A stretch of 32,102 nt of DNA from Desulfotomaculum sp. (GTDB lineage Bacteria; Bacillota; Desulfotomaculia; Desulfotomaculales; Desulfohalotomaculaceae): assembly GCA_021129825.1 (NCBI GenBank), contig JAJOKO010000002.1, forward strand, positions 1-32,102, written 5' to 3'. Shown in pieces: positions 32,030 to 32,102 of the stretch (within the stretch, counting starts at the first letter, position 1; each line of letters opens with the position of its first letter). The notes beneath the pieces are model-generated. The model ran no database searches. It was not told the origin of the DNA and saw only the letters and a list, made by a program, of their open reading frames with translations. The translations under genes and the position numbers were made by a program.

Positions 32030-32102
32030 TTACCTCCTTTTATTTAAGAATTCTCTCGGAAAGTCTAACCCCACTATTTCTGTACCTTTCAAAGAAAGTT
32101 TT
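32030..32102 (-). CDS. 3' end of an unidentified upstream gene (possibly purN)
   Basis: A minus-strand frame is open from the window edge to a TAA at 32030-32032 and reads KLSLKGTEIVG-LDFPREFLNKRR. The purH ribosome site AGGAGGTAA overlaps this stop, the typical packing of consecutive operon genes. purN often precedes purH in Firmicutes, but 23 residues are too few to recognise it. Confidence 0.4.
   Translation of the reverse strand, partial: KLSLKGTEIVGLDFPREFLNKRR

Noticed and set aside
1-32102. CRISPR array, tRNA, rRNA or intact transposase gene
   Set aside because: No regularly spaced direct repeats with unique spacers, no recognisable tRNA/rRNA sequence and no transposase motifs were seen in the genes or gaps.

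Overview
The window looks like chromosome of an anaerobic, motile member of the Firmicutes, most likely class Clostridia (Peptococcaceae/Desulfotomaculum-like or a near relative). The evidence is an AT-rich sequence, strong AGGAGG-type ribosome sites, frequent GTG/TTG starts, a Bacillus/Clostridium-type chemotaxis set (CheC, CheD and FliY with CheC-type phosphatase motifs), AddB instead of RecB, and a TRAP transporter with GlcD/GlcF oxidase subunits. The genus cannot be fixed from the sequence alone. Every gene except the first (an HD-domain gene) is on the minus strand, so the window reads right to left.

Layout in transcription order. (1) 32.1-22.8 kb: 3' end of an unidentified gene, purH, a DUF502 membrane protein, purD, glcF, then dctP-dctQ-dctM (TRAP transporter) and glcD. 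A good sigma-A-type promoter precedes dctP, and a 12-bp perfect stem-loop separates dctP from dctQ. (2) 22.8-18.6 kb: a decayed Fic-family gene and a large addB with no addA beside it. (3) 18.6-1.7 kb: one long flagellar/chemotaxis operon, fliL, a short fliN-like gene, fliO, fliP, fliQ, fliR, flhB, flhA, flhF, flhG, a ycgR-type PilZ gene, a sigma-28 gene, two rod/hook genes, cheD, cheR, cheC, cheY, fliM, fliY. It encodes export-gate assembly, the C-ring switch, the flagellar sigma factor and receptor adaptation. (4) 1.7-0.3 kb: a PHP-domain phosphoesterase convergent with an HD-domain gene. (5) 1-0.34 kb: repeat-rich DNA.

The most striking content is repetitive. Six copies of a short palindromic element lie in the window. 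On the plus strand each has outer arms GGGACATTCC ... GGTGTGTCC(C) and variable inner arms that remain self-complementary within each copy. Five lie inside protein-coding sequence (addB twice, purH twice, the fic remnant once). They are translated in frame, adding about 15-24 residues, usually of the form RGHT...NVPIN. The sixth separates cheC from cheY and is flanked by an 11-bp exact duplication that leaves both the cheC stop and the cheY ribosome site intact. This resembles the Rickettsia palindromic elements in logic, but the sequence family is different.

A second, unrelated element family has TGTTCGAAAA/TTTTCGAACA ends. One copy sits at the 3' end of flgG inside a 12-bp target duplication and carries a 15-bp perfect internal stem. 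Another fills the 57-264 region and contains GC-rich sequence related to the core of the addB insertions. A third end supplies the ribosome site of the HD gene. No tRNA, rRNA, CRISPR array or intact transposase gene was seen.
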